Shown here: positions 19,401 to 26,213 of the stretch, piece after piece
How the letters are laid out: every line of letters starts with the position of its first letter
Position numbering within the stretch: the stretch's first letter is position 1
Source: Ascaphus truei
Taxonomy: Eukaryota > Chordata > Amphibia > Anura > Ascaphidae
Direction: 5' to 3'
NCBI GenBank assembly: GCA_036426205.1
Contig: CM071587.1
Coordinates: 186,001 to 250,000 of the forward strand
Length of the DNA: 64,000 bases
The notes under the pieces: model-generated
Told to the model about the DNA's origin: nothing
What the model saw: the letters and a program-made list of their open reading frames with translations, nothing else
Database searches by the model: none
Translations under genes and position numbers: made by a program

Positions 19401-20483
19401 TATTGCGTTGATATACTTATCATACAGAGACGACATACACAGTACAGTACTAAGAGTTCTCATGGTGGTGTCTGGATTATCAGCAGTCTCTCAAGAAACA
19501 GTTCTAAATCCTTTTGAGCTGGTTCTCAGATACCGGTCCAGAATATTTGAGATACTTTATGAACAAATGCACAGAGAGAGTAATCTATTGGTGATCAGAG
19601 ATAAGTAAGCATGTTGATAAGTCGTATGCAAATGTCGAAGAACCCCTTAAAGAATGGCCAGAATTCTACAATTAAACGAGAATTTTAAGCCAATTAATAA
19701 AATAAATACACTTTTATGCAAACTATTAGTTAAGATGTAAATCTGAACAAGTTCCTAAAATTATTATTTCATAAATAATTCAATTTCTTAAATAACTTTT
19801 GGGATCTTCTTATTTCTGTTTCTTTTCCCCATCAGACTATATAGTTCTCTGTCGCTTACTGCAGGTTGAATATAATTAGTTTGGAGAAGAACTTTAAATA
19901 ACTTGCATAACAGAGCTTTGGATTTCACTTTGTCTAACATCATATTTCCAAAATCTTTCTTTATAATGAAGTGTTATTGGGATTCTTGACAAAATCTTTC
20001 AATTGCATTTATTTAAATTATTGTATTACTTCCTTGCAAAACATTTTTTTTATAAATAAATAAATACAATTCTTTAAAATGTCACGGTGTCAATCAAATG
20101 TGACTATAGCATGTTGTCTGTGTGCTTCCCATGTTATAATATGTAAGTCTGTGGTCTCTACAACTTTGATGGAATACTGTACATTTTTACATTAATGGAT
20201 GCAAAACAGTGGTAGAAAATAGAGCTTCTTACACATACAGACGTTAACCAATAATGCACACGATATAAAAAGTCTGGCTATCTGCACATCAGTAAATCAC
20301 CAACATTGCTTTGAATTTCCTCTGAACTTGGAACAATGTGACAGTGAGTCTGAATTATCAACTTGACATTGGGAACAGCTTCCTACAGAGGTTCTTGTCA
20401 TTAAGATAAACTAAGGATGAATTTCTGTAAAAACCTATGTATATTGGCGAAGTTCAACACAAACACATTGTCTTACCTTCCAT
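1256..20483 (-). CDS. Protein-glutamine gamma-glutamyltransferase (transglutaminase), TGM3/TGM6-like, 13 exons
   Basis: Calcium-dependent transglutaminases join glutamine side chains to lysine, forming isopeptide bonds between proteins; TGM3 does this in cornifying epithelium. The joined CDS is 2,271 nt (756 residues plus stop). All introns are GT...AG and all phases match. Domain order is: N-terminal beta-sandwich (about residues 1-130, 'ELILRRGQ', 'FILLFNPW'); catalytic core (about 131-465, 'GWNFGQFE', GQCWVFA with Cys263, WNFHVW with His322, QVLDSTPQE with Asp345); a long Pro/Ala/Ser/Arg linker (about 465-540); and two C-terminal beta-barrels (about 541-756, 'SNMIRM'-like and '[10 protein letters not shown]' segments). 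Likeness is greatest to mammalian TGM3 (for example [30 protein letters not shown]), but some stretches look like TGM5 or TGM6, so orthology is left open and no symbol is assigned. It is longer than TGM3 (about 693 residues) because of the linker, and its N-terminus is shorter. No frameshift or internal stop was found, so it appears functional. Confidence 0.93.
1599..1732 (-). CDS. Transglutaminase exon 12
   Basis: It encodes residues 664-708. The acceptor is CTTCAACAG and the donor is GGCAAT|GTGAGT. It reads [20 protein letters not shown], then [18 protein letters not shown]. The phrase NPL-x(4-6)-DC-x-L-x-VEGSGL is typical of the second beta-barrel in this family. Confidence 0.94.
1733..2412 (-). 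other. Intron 11, no recognised feature
   Basis: The 680-bp intron has good splice ends. It contains a short poly-G run near 2278-2287. No coding or structural signal is seen. Confidence 0.7.
2413..2570 (-). CDS. Transglutaminase exon 11
   Basis: It encodes residues 611-663. The acceptor is TACTTTCCAG and the donor is ATCAAG|GTAAAT. The peptide reads [20 protein letters not shown], then [11 protein letters not shown] and ENPPIIIK. This matches the end of beta-barrel 1 in TGM3, TGM5 and TGM6. Confidence 0.94.
2901..3428 (-). CDS. Transglutaminase exon 10 with expanded linker
   Basis: It encodes residues 435-611. The acceptor is TTCCTATCAG and the donor is ATCAAG|GTAACT. It begins [11 protein letters not shown], as TGM3 does at the end of the core. 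An insert follows at about residues 465-540: Arg/Ser-rich ([10 protein letters not shown]), three SPSAPA units (476-495), a basic patch (RNRRR), then [16 protein letters not shown]. The first beta-barrel starts at about 545 ([11 protein letters not shown]). In TGM3 this junction is the flexible loop cut when the zymogen is activated. The frame is open throughout. Confidence 0.9.
3248..3301. repeat. 18-bp in-frame tandem repeat within exon 10
   Basis: Three perfect or near-perfect copies of an 18-bp unit (GGTGATGCAGGTGCGGAG on the plus strand) encode the SPSAPA repeats on the minus strand. A partial fourth copy follows. The unit length keeps the frame, so copy-number change would alter linker length without a frameshift. 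Confidence 0.9.
3518..3760 (-). CDS. Transglutaminase exon 9
   Basis: It encodes residues 354-435. The acceptor is CTCCCCAG and the donor is GAAG|GTAAAG. It reads [15 protein letters not shown], then [24 protein letters not shown] and [12 protein letters not shown]. This segment is the strongest evidence for the TGM3-like branch. Confidence 0.96.
3852..4056. repeat. Foldback repeat, GGCCAACTCCAGT family, copy 1 (intron 8)
   Basis: The left half (GTGGCCAACTCCAGTCCTCA, then CAGGTTTTTAGGATATCCCT) pairs with the right half in reverse complement, giving a hairpin of about 200 bp. Other copies lie at 4.93-5.21, 54.1-54.36 and 55.99-56.1 kb. It is probably a MITE; the family is inferred from its dispersed copies. 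Confidence 0.75.
4243..4346 (-). CDS. Transglutaminase exon 8, catalytic His and Asp
   Basis: It encodes residues 319-354. The acceptor is GAACGTAG and the donor is GTCAGG|GTAAGA. It reads [17 protein letters not shown], then [15 protein letters not shown]. His322 and Asp345 complete the triad with Cys263. The spacing His to Asp is 23 residues, as in TGM2 and TGM3. The usual DATPQE is DSTPQE here, a mild change next to the catalytic Asp. Confidence 0.95.
4442..4574. repeat. 19-bp minisatellite in intron 7
   Basis: About seven tandem copies of CAGTGCTGTACATTAAATG are present, nearly identical, and decay at the right end (ATGTACAGTAAACGCAG). Confidence 0.9.
4934..5208. repeat. Foldback repeat, GGCCAACTCCAGT family, copy 2 (intron 7)
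   Basis: It has the same ends as the 3.85-kb copy plus an extra internal arm, so three related segments lie in a row ('CAGGGATATCCGGAAAAGC' and 'CAGGGCTATCCTGAAAACC'). It ends just short of exon 7. Confidence 0.7.
5266..5404 (-). CDS. Transglutaminase exon 7
   Basis: It encodes residues 273-319. The acceptor is CTTTATTAG and the donor is ATTTG|GTATGC, which splits the Trp codon of the next motif. The peptide reads [20 protein letters not shown], then [19 protein letters not shown](T/S)RV(V/I)TNF is highly conserved in the family. Confidence 0.96.
5405..6554 (-). other. Intron 6, unique part
   Basis: No coding signal is seen. A phrase resembling 'CTCACACNGGCCCGTGTGAGTA' in two diverged copies (near 5810 and 6050) marks a small repeat of unknown class. 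Confidence 0.5.
6555..8372. repeat. 1.8-kb G-rich minisatellite tract in intron 6
   Basis: The plus strand is almost pure G and T with few A and C, in degenerate units such as GGTGGTGATGGGGTTGGTG. Runs of three or more G recur many times, so the tract has strong G-quadruplex potential on the plus strand. The gene is on the minus strand, so its RNA is C/A-rich here. Long ORFs across it are composition artefacts. Confidence 0.9.
8667..8844 (-). CDS. Transglutaminase exon 6, active-site cysteine
   Basis: It encodes residues 214-273. The acceptor is CACCTTTCAG and the donor is ACAG|GTGTGT. It contains [14 protein letters not shown] (a calcium-site region in TGM3), then [11 protein letters not shown] and [16 protein letters not shown]. 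The Cys of GQCW, residue 263, is the nucleophile that forms the thioester with glutamine. Confidence 0.97.
8997..9125 (-). CDS. Transglutaminase exon 5
   Basis: It encodes residues 171-213. The acceptor is TTTGACCAG and the donor is GCTATG|GTAAGC. The peptide reads [19 protein letters not shown], then [14 protein letters not shown]. It aligns without gaps to the TGM3 core. The exon is symmetric (phase 0 at both ends). Confidence 0.95.
9160..9690. repeat. Dispersed frog-type repeat in intron 4
   Basis: It begins with ATAGTTACATAGTTATATAG and the phrase 'GATGAGGTTGAAAAAAGAC', then 'CCATCAAGTTCAACCTATG', and runs to about 9690. The first part recurs in intron 1 near 18.17-18.27 kb. I associate these motifs with common anuran interspersed repeats. 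No protein is encoded. Confidence 0.65.
10129..10247 (-). CDS. Transglutaminase exon 4
   Basis: It encodes residues 131-170. The acceptor is TTCCATAG and the donor is GGTCAG|GTAACC. It reads [19 protein letters not shown], then IVYMGN, and ends GLGWNFGQ, the start of the catalytic core. In this exon the family has E(R)xEYV followed by G-x-W-x-x-GQ, as seen here. Confidence 0.95.
10602..10844 (-). CDS. Transglutaminase exon 3
   Basis: It encodes residues 50-131. The acceptor is CCCTGCAG and the donor is TTTAG|GTAATG. It carries the N-terminal domain motifs [21 protein letters not shown] and FILLFNPW. The last is a hallmark of the family at this exon end. Confidence 0.95.
10870..11157. repeat. 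Purine-rich minisatellite, 'GGGGAGGTGAG' type
   Basis: The stretch repeats GGGGAGGTGAGGGGGAGACT-like units of about 20-25 bp. It merges on the right into GA/GT microsatellite. It lies just inside intron 2, 25 bp from the exon 3 acceptor side. Confidence 0.75.
11158..11990. repeat. GA/GT minisatellite, left block (intron 2)
   Basis: Units of roughly 35-50 bp combine GGGGATATCTGTGTGTGTG with (GA)n and a GAGGAGCGCTGG-like spacer. Pure (GA)n runs reach about 60 bp near 11.55-11.61 kb. The same unit reappears at 15.2-16.7 kb, on the other side of the LTR element. Confidence 0.92.
12174..12190 (+). other. Primer-binding site (tRNA-Leu type)
   Basis: TGGTGTCAGAAGAGGGA begins with TGG, complementary to the CCA end of a tRNA. 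The expected site for tRNA-Leu(CAA) differs at one base. Its place between the left LTR and the interior supports reading this as an LTR element. Confidence 0.75.
12598..13940 (+). pseudogene. Degenerate coiled-coil ORF of the intron 2 LTR element
   Basis: The reading shifts between frames. An acidic/Cys-containing start (12598-12870) is followed by a basic stretch ([11 protein letters not shown], near 12990-13015), then long heptad-rich segments: 13253-13452 ([12 protein letters not shown]..., [17 protein letters not shown]) and 13509-13841 ([20 protein letters not shown], then [20 protein letters not shown]). One stop at 13453 and another at 13842 interrupt an otherwise continuous coil. A later phrase [10 protein letters not shown] is shared with the 38.6-kb locus ([10 protein letters not shown]). 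The parent protein is not recognised. Confidence 0.6.
14728..15210 (+). repeat. Right LTR of the intron 2 element
   Basis: It starts TGTGATAGGG after a purine tract. It has TATAAA at 14751-14756 and AATAAA at 15178-15183, a normal order for a U3-R-U5 unit. The 3' end is cut off at the minisatellite. Confidence 0.65.
15211..16720. repeat. GA/GT minisatellite, right block (intron 2)
   Basis: The array is 1.5 kb of about 35-45-bp units. The core is GCGCTGGGGGATATCTGTG followed by (TG)n and (GA)n, and a variant uses CTCCGGGGGATATCGGCG. A short outlier with more unique sequence lies at 16710-16800, then two more units up to 16870, about 60 bp before the exon 2 donor. ORFs of SLSLS or RERER type on either strand are artefacts. 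Confidence 0.92.
16931..17071 (-). CDS. Transglutaminase exon 2
   Basis: It encodes residues 3-50. The acceptor is a T-rich tract ending TTCAG and the donor is ACTG|GTAAAC. The peptide includes [11 protein letters not shown], then [10 protein letters not shown], which matches the first strand region of the transglutaminase N-terminal domain. It lacks roughly the first dozen residues seen in mammalian TGM3. The exon is in phase 1 at both ends. Confidence 0.92.
17072..17695 (-). other. Intron 1, 3' end
   Basis: No recognised gene. Open stretches on the plus strand (17201-17500 and 17503-17709) have no family that I can name and no start context or splice support. Confidence 0.5.
17696..17792. 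repeat. CATAGTTA microsatellite
   Basis: Tandem 8-10-bp units ACATAGTTAC and ACATAGTCAC run for about 95 bp. The array touches the left end of the MITE at 17793 and resumes after its right end, so the MITE appears to have inserted into it. Confidence 0.85.
17793..18160. mobile_element. Foldback MITE with TA target duplication, copy 1
   Basis: It is a 368-bp inverted repeat flanked by TA. The ends (CTGTAGTGCCGACGAGTATT and, inverted, CAGGTGCGCCGACGCGTGTT) match imperfectly. The arms carry CATTAGTCT, GCAGAAATGTCA and 'TCCCATTCAAACTGAATGGA', the last also in the 62.2-kb copy. A 'GGTACATGCT' unit is repeated five times in the left arm. TA duplication points to the Tc1/mariner group (inferred). 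Confidence 0.75.
18161..20476 (-). other. Intron 1, 5' part
   Basis: The first 110 bp holds a fragment of the CATAGTTACATAG repeat. The remainder is AT-rich. Short ORFs at 18690-18896 and 19154-19608 show no recognisable domain. Nothing else is seen. Confidence 0.55.
20477..20483 (-). CDS. Transglutaminase exon 1, coding part
   Basis: The exon contains CACCATGGAAG followed by the donor GTAAGA. ATG is in a good Kozak context (ACC before it, G at +4). The exon gives Met, Glu and the first base of codon 3. Mammalian TGM2 and TGM3 likewise have only a few coding bases in exon 1 ending in phase 1. The start rests on the splice phase and the TATA-like box; no EST evidence is available. Confidence 0.75.
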
Positions 20484-20538
20484 GGTGACACGGTGTCCTG
20501 ACTGCCTGTTGTGCTGTGTGGGCTCTGCTCAGAGAGAC

Positions 20539-20547
20539 TATTAAATA
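20539..20547 (-). promoter_or_regulatory. TATA-like box of the transglutaminase gene
   Basis: The minus strand reads TATTTAATA, 56 bp upstream of the ATG. A start site about 27-30 bp downstream would give a 5' UTR of roughly 30 nt. Just upstream is TGATTCAC, which resembles a weak AP-1 half-match. No CpG island is present, as expected for a tissue-restricted TATA promoter. Confidence 0.5.
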
Positions 20548-20559
20548 GATGTGAATCAG

Positions 20560-21312
20560 CCATTATTTGTATCACCCTTTCTTCCCTCTCTATTAAAATT
20601 CCATTGCCTGAGTGTTTTATGAGAAGTTTAATGGGACATGCCTTTAATGCTTACATTGTAGGCTCACTTCCTGGTGTGTCCTTTAGATGAAGAAGGGAAG
20701 TGCCCAGGGGACACTTGCTCTTGGCCACATGCCCCATCTCATTGACCATGCTGGCTAATGGGTGATCCATGCATACTTGACGTGCCAATAATTGACTCCA
20801 TGACATCAAACTAGTGTTTAAGTCACAACCATTGCTTAAAATATTTCATTTTTTAACTAGCTCTTAGAGAGGTTTCAAAATAATCTCATAAACACGGCTG
20901 CCCTAATTTTCTTTCTTTCCTAACTGTTTTTTACAGCTCTGTGACAGCTGATGTTAGCTATGTGGTTTATATGGAGGGTGGTGTCGATAAGACGGCTCTG
21001 AAATAAGATTTGAATGCCTCTTTGTTAAAGTTTATATAGAACTATAGGATGACTGCGCTAGCAGCTTATGGACACTTGGACAAATTTTAAATCTAATTAT
21101 TTGTCTAATCCTACATTAAGAAGTGCCTATCCCCCACCTGTATTTCCATACGAAAAAGCTTTTTATGATTGTGCATAGATATGACTGCAGTTGTTATAAA
21201 TTCGAAATGAACGATATTTAGGTTGGTGTACTGTATTTAGAGCGCGTAAGGTCTCAGCGCAGAAGTGGAGGAGGAAAATATAATGCTTCAAATGTATATA
21301 TCACAAATGTTA
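20560..21312. other. Upstream flank of the transglutaminase gene
   Basis: No gene, RNA or repeat structure is recognised in this AT-rich stretch. Confidence 0.55.
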
Positions 21313-21315
21313 ATA

Positions 21316-21545
21316 CAGCTCAACCCCGCTATAACGCGATCCGTTACAACGCAGATCCTCTTATAACGTGATGCTAGCGTGGCTCCCACTTTTTGTATTT
21401 ATGACTAGTTTACAACACGATTATTGGCATCTTAAATACTATATTGTTCAATGCATACAATTGTACATTATTTCTAACGCGATCCGCTTATAACGCGATG
21501 TGATTCGTTGGACCCCAAGCACAGCGTTATAAGGGGGTTCAGCTG
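21316..21545. mobile_element. 230-bp MITE with TA target duplication
   Basis: Terminal inverted repeats read CAGCTCAACCCCGCTATAAC on the left and CAGCTGAACCCCCTTATAAC inverted on the right, flanked by TA. The phrase TATAACGCGAT occurs internally on both sides. It has no ORF. Confidence 0.8.
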
Positions 21546-21547
21546 TA

Positions 21548-22510
21548 TTAATATTAAGAGTATTATCTTTTATTTGTATACCGCCAATATATTCCGCAGC
21601 AATGTGGAAGGAGATTAATATTATATGACAAAAGAGGTTACATAGACGTTAAGACTAACTGAGACATAGGAAGGAGTTCTCTGCCCCAAGGAGCTGACAA
21701 TCTAAAAGGAGAGGAGAGAAGACACACGGAATAGTTTGTGAGTTTCTACATCAGGAGCAGCTTGAAGGATAATGCTGCACTCCCCTCCTCCCAAAAAGGA
21801 ATAATTATCAATAAATACCGGTGCTCCTGGTTCAGGAATCTCTGTTAGGCACTCCCAATATCATATGAAAGGAAAAAACCTGAGCACTGCAGATTTCTGC
21901 TTAGAAAATATATTCAGCTTTTCATATTTCTACATCAGGATACATAAATGTATTATATAGCTTTATACCACAGCTAATTTATCACTGGCCTCAGCTTGTT
22001 TTTTTTCCAGTTGTATAGCACATCATTTGGTGAAAAGTTGACCGTTCGGGTTAATAAAAAAATAAAAAGTATAATTTTCCATTTTTGTTCGGTTGGGATA
22101 TGAAGGAGCTTATTCTCGTAGCTCTGAAGTTGCCAGCGCCACACCATGCGGTTTGACATGTTCACAAGAAGCGGAATTCAATGTGAGAAAACAAACAAAC
22201 CCTATTCTCTTTTGTAAATCACATGTTCGAGACCATGTCTAAAAATCCAGCCAAACCGCCCGGATTGTATGTGCTTTAGAAGCGGAATGACCTGAGGTGG
22301 TGCTAACACCATCCCCAGTCTGGCGAGAAGAGCGTACAGAAGAGCAAACCACCCCGGTACCATTGGAAAGGGCACTTTAGAAGCAGTTTGTCACACGTCG
22401 GAGCTACGAGAATAGCTTCTCTCATAAAATAAGTGTAACTATTTATGTGAAAAAGCACCTTCCCTCTTCATTATCTGAAAGATGTCAAGGTACTGTCAGT
22501 AAAGGTTTTA
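21548..22510. other. Repeat-rich spacer
   Basis: At 21560-21720 there is a stretch like a minus-strand LINE 3' end ('GGAGCTGACAATCTAAAAGG'). At 22090-22420 there is a repeat related to 1-460 and 57.6-57.9 kb ('CAGCCAAACCGCC', 'GGAGCTACGAGAAT'). No gene is seen. Confidence 0.5.
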
Positions 22511-22584
22511 TACAAGATACAGGGGTTTTCTACAAGATACAGGGGTTTTCTACAAGATTTAGGGGTTTTCTACAAGATTTAGGT
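22511..22584. repeat. 20-bp tandem repeat
   Basis: Nearly four copies of TACAAGATACAGGGGTTTTC occur; the last two carry TTTAGG in place of ACAGGG. Confidence 0.9.
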
Positions 22585-23330
22585 ATTATTGTAGTCTCAA
22601 ATTGACGGTAATGTCACTTTTCAAGTTAGTGACGTACAGTTAATATGATGCATTAACTGCCACTTATGGGGAAGTACAGATGTACTGTAGCGTGCATTTA
22701 CACTATTACCTGCGGGAGTCACTGAGATCTGGGAAATTAGGGCAAATAACATTTCGTCACCTAAAAGAGGAACAAACGTCATTACGCAGAGTTTCCAGCT
22801 TATTCACGGAGATAATAACATCCAAAATAAGGTCCATACTCATTAGCATCGGCCTAAAGTCACATTATTTCAGGGTAATGCTATACAGGCATACCCCGCA
22901 TAAACGTACGCAATGGGTTCAGAGCATGTATGTGAAGCAAAACTGTACTTAAAGTGACGCGCTACCTTTTTACACTTGGGTAGGGAGCCGGTATTGCTGC
23001 TCAGGACGTGCCTGTGTCCTACTCGCAGGCGCATGCGCGAACCGGCATTTTTCAATTGGGTGAGGAGAAATCAGCGCATCACCTAACTACGGTGGCCTGT
23101 AGGGCTCAATAAGTGTCCATACTTGAGAAGCGAGCATACGGACACAGGGGGAATGGCGCAATTGTAAATATGTCCGTACTCGCGAGTGCCCGTAAAGTGA
23201 AGGTCCGTTTAGCGGGGTATGCCAGTATTCTCTTTGAAGAAGCACGGCTTGATGGCGGTGGCACCAGTGCAACAGCACCGAGCGCCACGCTTAGAGTGGC
23301 CCCGGGCTCTTCCCCACAACAGCTAAACTG
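22585..23330. other. Spacer, partly CpG-rich
   Basis: No gene is recognised. From about 22.95 kb it becomes CpG-rich and includes GCGCATGCGCGA (23029-23040), a good match to the NRF1 consensus. It may belong to the LTR-like block that follows. Confidence 0.4.
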
Positions 23331-24700
23331 ATTGCCAGGGAAGAGTGCGAGGGGCCTCTGTAAGCATCTCTTAACTTCTCTCCGGTGCTGGTGTCTCCTC
23401 TGACAATCATGTGACTCCTGCATCGCCTTGACAACGTGATGTCACATGACGCCATGACAAGGAGATGTATGTATGTGTAGCCAGGTCCCCTCTGGCTCCC
23501 CGGTCCTCCGTTTCCACCCCCCCTTACCTCCGCTGCTGTGGGAGGCTGTTGTGGGTAGTGACGGGCTTGCCGGCGGCTCCCTCTGCAGGGTGCCGCCATG
23601 TTTGTTATGCACGTGCGCAGTGAGCAAAAGGACCCGCGACGGCCATGTTGTGATTTGCCACGCATGCGCGACCAACTGCAGAGAAGTGCAGGTGTGGCGG
23701 CCATTACAGGAAAGGCTCCGCGGAGGGACAACACGTCCCATGAGCCTCAGGGGAATGTCACATGCTGCGGCTTAGCCAATAGGGCGGCTGCATTTGCAGT
23801 TAAGGCAGTTTGTACCGCGAGGGAGCTCGCGCTGACATTTAAAAAAGGGACAGTGTAGTCAGTAATCAGTTGAGGAGAGGGACAGGGAGGACAGGGAGGA
23901 GAGGCAGTTGTAGGAGATAGATAGTCCCCTTACTTTTTCCATAGGTGTATGTCACAGCTTCAGAGTCGGCAGTTCACATGTTGCTAGGCAACCAGTGAGG
24001 CTGTGAGAAGTATGACAGTTAAAATTAACACAGTTGAGAAGGACAGTTAAGGCAGTTGTCAGTTGAGGGGAGGACAGGCAAGGAGTGAGATATAAGTTAG
24101 TGAGCTAGTGAGTTAGGAGTTAGGAATCAATTAGTAATTTAGACGTTAGTAATTTATGAGTTACTAATATAGAAGTTAGTAAGTTAGGAATTAGTGAATT
24201 AGTAAGTTAGTGACAGTTGGAACAGTGAGGACCAGGGACTGCTAAGGGAAGACTGCCTGGGAACCCAGCTCCTGGGAGGCACAGACAAGACCAAGAGAAT
24301 AGCAGTAAGCCCTTCCTGTGAGTGATATTCACCTGAAGCAGTATTTTGGGATGCAGTGTGCTAGAAGCTAGGAAGCCCAAAAGATTTGTGGGGGACTAGA
24401 GGCCAAGACAGATCCAGGAGTACTTACCTGAATGGGAAGGGGCACTGAGGGAACTTGCCCTGAAGAAGCATGATAGAGGGAACCTGTCTAATGAGGTATT
24501 GTGCTCTATATGAGAATAATTGATCCTGTGCAAGCCTGGAGCTTATGTGTGATGTCAATAAAATACCTGTGAGTTGCAAAAGATCCTGGCACCCTATTTC
24601 TTATCTTGTCCTCCAACCCACAAACTACCCTCCATTACAGCCAAGGCCTGAACCTGCCAACGGGAACCCCGAGATAACAGGTAACTGACCAAGGAGCTGA
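23331..24700 (+). mobile_element. LTR-like or promoter-like block, plus strand
   Basis: A CpG-rich upstream half with a second NRF1-like site (23660-23672) leads to TTTAAAAAA (23838-23846). Purine-rich tandem phrases follow (ACAGTTAAGGCAGTTG), then AATAAA at 24557-24562. That order of TATA-like box and poly(A) signal about 700 bp apart resembles U3-R-U5 of an LTR. No second LTR, primer-binding site or pol is seen, so a solo LTR is possible; boundaries are not defined. Confidence 0.35.
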
Positions 24701-24767
24701 TACTCTTATCCCATCAGGAGCGGAGCAGGACTTTGTTCACACATGTACACCCTACCCCTGCTGCCGG

Positions 24768-24787
24768 GGGGGGGGGGGGGGGGGGGG
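24768..24787. repeat. Poly-G run
   Basis: About 20 consecutive G, with more G after a single T. It is likely length-variable and prone to sequencing error. Confidence 0.9.
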
Positions 24788-24819
24788 TGGGGAGGGTGAT
24801 AGGGGGGTTACATCTATAT

Positions 24820-25185
24820 GTCTTTATTTATATTACGCCATTAATGTACATAGCACTTCACAGCAGTAATACAGTACACGTGACAATCATATAAATAACA
24901 AAGAATACAAATAATGGGAATAAGCGCTTCAGACATAAAAGTAACAATAGGAGAAGGCTTACAATCTAAGAGGTAAGATGTAGGGAGGGGCAGAGGAGTG
25001 TAAAGCCTTAAAAGTGAGGAGGAGAATTGTGTGTCTGATACAGAGTTTAATAAGAAAGCAGGCGAGAGATTTCAGCAGGAGAGATGCTGAGACAGATTTA
25101 GGAAAGTGTAAAGTGATTTTAGCAGCAGCGTTTAGGATAGATTGTAGGGGAGACAGGTGAGAGGCAGGAAGGCTTCTTCCCATGT
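24820..25185 (-). mobile_element. LINE 3' end fragment, minus strand
   Basis: On the minus strand the reading is HLSPLQSILNAAAKITLHFP, then LLTFKALHSSAPPYI, which is the typical C-terminal region of a CR1/L2-clade reverse transcriptase ORF. It is followed by a 3' tail ending in ATAAATAAAGACATA. The tail resembles the plus-strand LINE tail at 51.35-51.53 kb. It is 5'-truncated. Confidence 0.75.
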
Positions 25186-25189
25186 ATTT

Positions 25190-25370
25190 CTCTCCCCTCC
25201 GTCTCACTGCCTCTTCCTCACTTACACCCTCTCACTATCCCCCCTCCATCAATTACCCAACTCTCACTCATCCCCCCTGCATGTATTTCTCTCACCAGCG
25301 TGTCACTTGTACTCCCTCTTTTCCTCACTCACTCCCTCCCTCACCCTCTCTTACACTCCCGGGATGCACG
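25190..25370. repeat. Pyrimidine-rich tract (CTCACTCCCTC)
   Basis: The stretch is CT-rich with repeated TGTATTTCTCTC and CTCACT phrases and has no coding content. It adjoins the C/A-rich tract on its right. Confidence 0.6.
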
Positions 25371-25945
25371 ACCCCCCACTCCGGGGGCCAATGACCCCAC
25401 AGGCAGCAAGCACCACTCCAACAGAGATGACAATAAAAAAAACCCCCCCAAAGAGAAAAAAACCCCCCACCAACCCCGAAAGGAAAGACAACGCCCCCCA
25501 CCCCCCCCCAAAGAACCGAGGAAGACACCACGGCCCAAAAAGACAGAGGAAAAAAAGACAACAAGAAACCCAACCCACCAAAAGAGAGAAAAAGCGCTAC
25601 CACCCCTCAGGACAGAGGAAAACACACCACCCCCATCAAAGACAGAGAGAAAGACACCACCGCCCAAGAGAGAGAAAAAGACACCCCCAAGAGACACAGA
25701 CAAGGACCACCATCCCCCAAGACCAGAGAAAAAGACACGACCCCCGGACAGAAAAAAGAGACCACCCACCCCGGCCAAGACAGCAGAAAAAAGAAACCCA
25801 CCCCCCAGACGACAGAGAAGTAAAGACCCGAAACCCCCAAGAAGAGAAAAATACCTCCCCCCCCCCAATACATATAAAAATACCCCCCCCCCCAATACAT
25901 ATAAAAATATACACCCCCCCCCCCCAAAACATACAAAAACCAGAC
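25371..25945. repeat. C/A-rich low-complexity tract with long opposed ORFs
   Basis: The plus strand is almost only C, A and G, as loose units of ACCCCCCAAGACAGAGAAAA type with a period near 25-35 bp. It holds ORFs on both strands (25157-25960 and 25300-26151 plus; 25341-25895 minus). The predicted peptides are strings of Pro/Lys/Arg or Gly/Phe/Leu. I treat them as a composition effect. Confidence 0.75.
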
Positions 25946-26033
25946 TTACCTTGGGGATAGTCTCAGGCCGGGAATGGTGGCTGTGGGGGGCATGGCATCC
26001 GCCCAGTTGCCACAGGCCCCTGCTCTCCCAGCT

Positions 26034-26213
26034 ACGGGCCTCTCTCCCTCACTCTGTCCCACGCCGGGCTTCTAACTTCAGCGCGCGCCAGGTCTCCCTC
26101 TCAAGCCGGCACGCAACGGAATGGAGGCCCAGCTTGTTTTCGGTACGCTGATGTCAGAGAGGCTCCAGTGTCAGAAGCTCGTGGGACAGAGTGAGGGAGG
26201 GAGGCCCGCAGCT
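26034..26213. repeat. Small inverted repeat
   Basis: GGGCCTCTCTCCCTCACTCT near 26036 pairs with its reverse complement near 26195, and GTCCCACG to the flank pairs too. The arms are about 45 bp and the loop about 85 bp. The class is unknown. Confidence 0.65.

Noticed and set aside
23113..23858. Overlapping ORFs in the CpG-rich block on both strands
   Set aside because: High GC content lowers stop frequency; no family is recognised and a promoter or LTR reading explains the block better.
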